Positions 54,854 to 54,910 of a stretch of 54,910 nucleotides of DNA are shown in pieces. Position 1 is the first letter of the stretch. Every line of letters starts with the position of its first letter. The notes beneath the pieces were generated by a model, which had not been told where the DNA came from, made no database searches, and saw only the letters and a program-made list of their open reading frames with translations. A program made the position numbers and the translations under genes. The stretch is from CAZGHS01 sp964525495 (lineage in GTDB: Bacteria; Patescibacteriota; Microgenomatia; JALYQM01): positions 1 through 54,910 of the forward strand of contig CAZGHS010000009.1 in assembly GCA_964525495.1 (NCBI GenBank). The letters are read 5' to 3'.

Positions 54854-54910
54854 GTTACTCGCTCGGCGGAAGTTCTCGCGGGCGAATAATGAATATACTT
54901 CGATATCTTT

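Noticed and set aside
1..54910. CRISPR arrays, insertion sequences, phage genes
   Set aside because: No regularly spaced direct repeats, transposase, integrase or capsid/terminase genes were found by reading both strands.
1..54910. Recoded UGA (Gracilibacteria/Absconditabacteria code)
   Set aside because: TGA ends several complete genes at expected lengths, and no gene needs TGA read through.

Overview
The window looks like part of a chromosome from a member of the Candidate Phyla Radiation (Patescibacteria). The base composition is AT-leaning, and genes are tightly packed with many short overlaps and tail-to-tail abutments. Several families are reduced or divergent: a 190-aa SufB/D core protein, a shortened HrcA and a divergent TruB. 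There are many Pro/Ser/Thr/Ala-rich surface proteins and many membrane glycosyltransferases. TGA ends many clear genes (for example at 926 and 12320), so the code is the standard one and not the UGA-Gly code of Gracilibacteria/Absconditabacteria. The phylum assignment is inference; there is no rRNA gene in the window, and the only tRNA gene is tRNA-Gln(CUG).

Layout. 1-7.4 kb: D,D-carboxypeptidase (5' end cut by the window edge), anchored surface proteins, gltX, a PIG-V-like membrane mannosyltransferase, tRNA-Gln, an AHSA1-type protein and two HAD phosphatases. 7.4-10.9 kb: a small-gene region with a Cys-rich 71-aa protein, a CYTH protein, an 81-aa protein, a DUF2807-type surface protein, two acidic mini-proteins and a 22-aa lysine-rich peptide. 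Many of these have near-consensus promoters, structured leaders and hairpin terminators. 11-15.8 kb: a DUF2130 coiled-coil/nuclease-fold protein, two hypotheticals, truB, a 44-aa membrane peptide, and an epmA-efp pair whose EF-P keeps Lys34.

15.9-24.9 kb is the most striking part. Behind one near-consensus promoter lie three closely spaced genes: a 1390-aa secreted protein (PQQ-type sugar dehydrogenase, PKD, PA14 x2, CBM36/60-like module, PA14 x2); a 709-aa protein with a DPM1-type GT2 joined to a cellulose-synthase-like GT2; and an 880-aa GT-C membrane transferase fused to a GH8-like hydrolase domain. I read this as a candidate undescribed system that makes, trims and binds a cell-surface glycan.

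25-31.8 kb: a PAS histidine kinase with a stand-alone receiver, then the heat-shock locus hspR / hrcA-grpE-dnaK-(49-aa ORF)-dnaJ-(73-aa ORF). It carries a CIRCE-like operator lying across the hrcA -10 box. 31.6-36.9 kb: a DegT-like PLP protein, then an Fe-S group (SufB/D-like, coiled-coil protein, SufS, SufU, ferredoxin). That group is interrupted by a 1.1-kb gene-poor stretch rich in inverted repeats and G+C. 36.9-51.2 kb: a DsbA-like protein and a long glycan cluster (four GT4, two GT2, three GT-C membrane proteins, a hexapeptide acetyltransferase, an O-antigen-ligase-like protein). 51.2-54.7 kb: a surface anchor protein, thioredoxin reductase, a 66-aa hypothetical and a polyprenyl diphosphate synthase, a plausible source of lipid carriers for the glycan genes.
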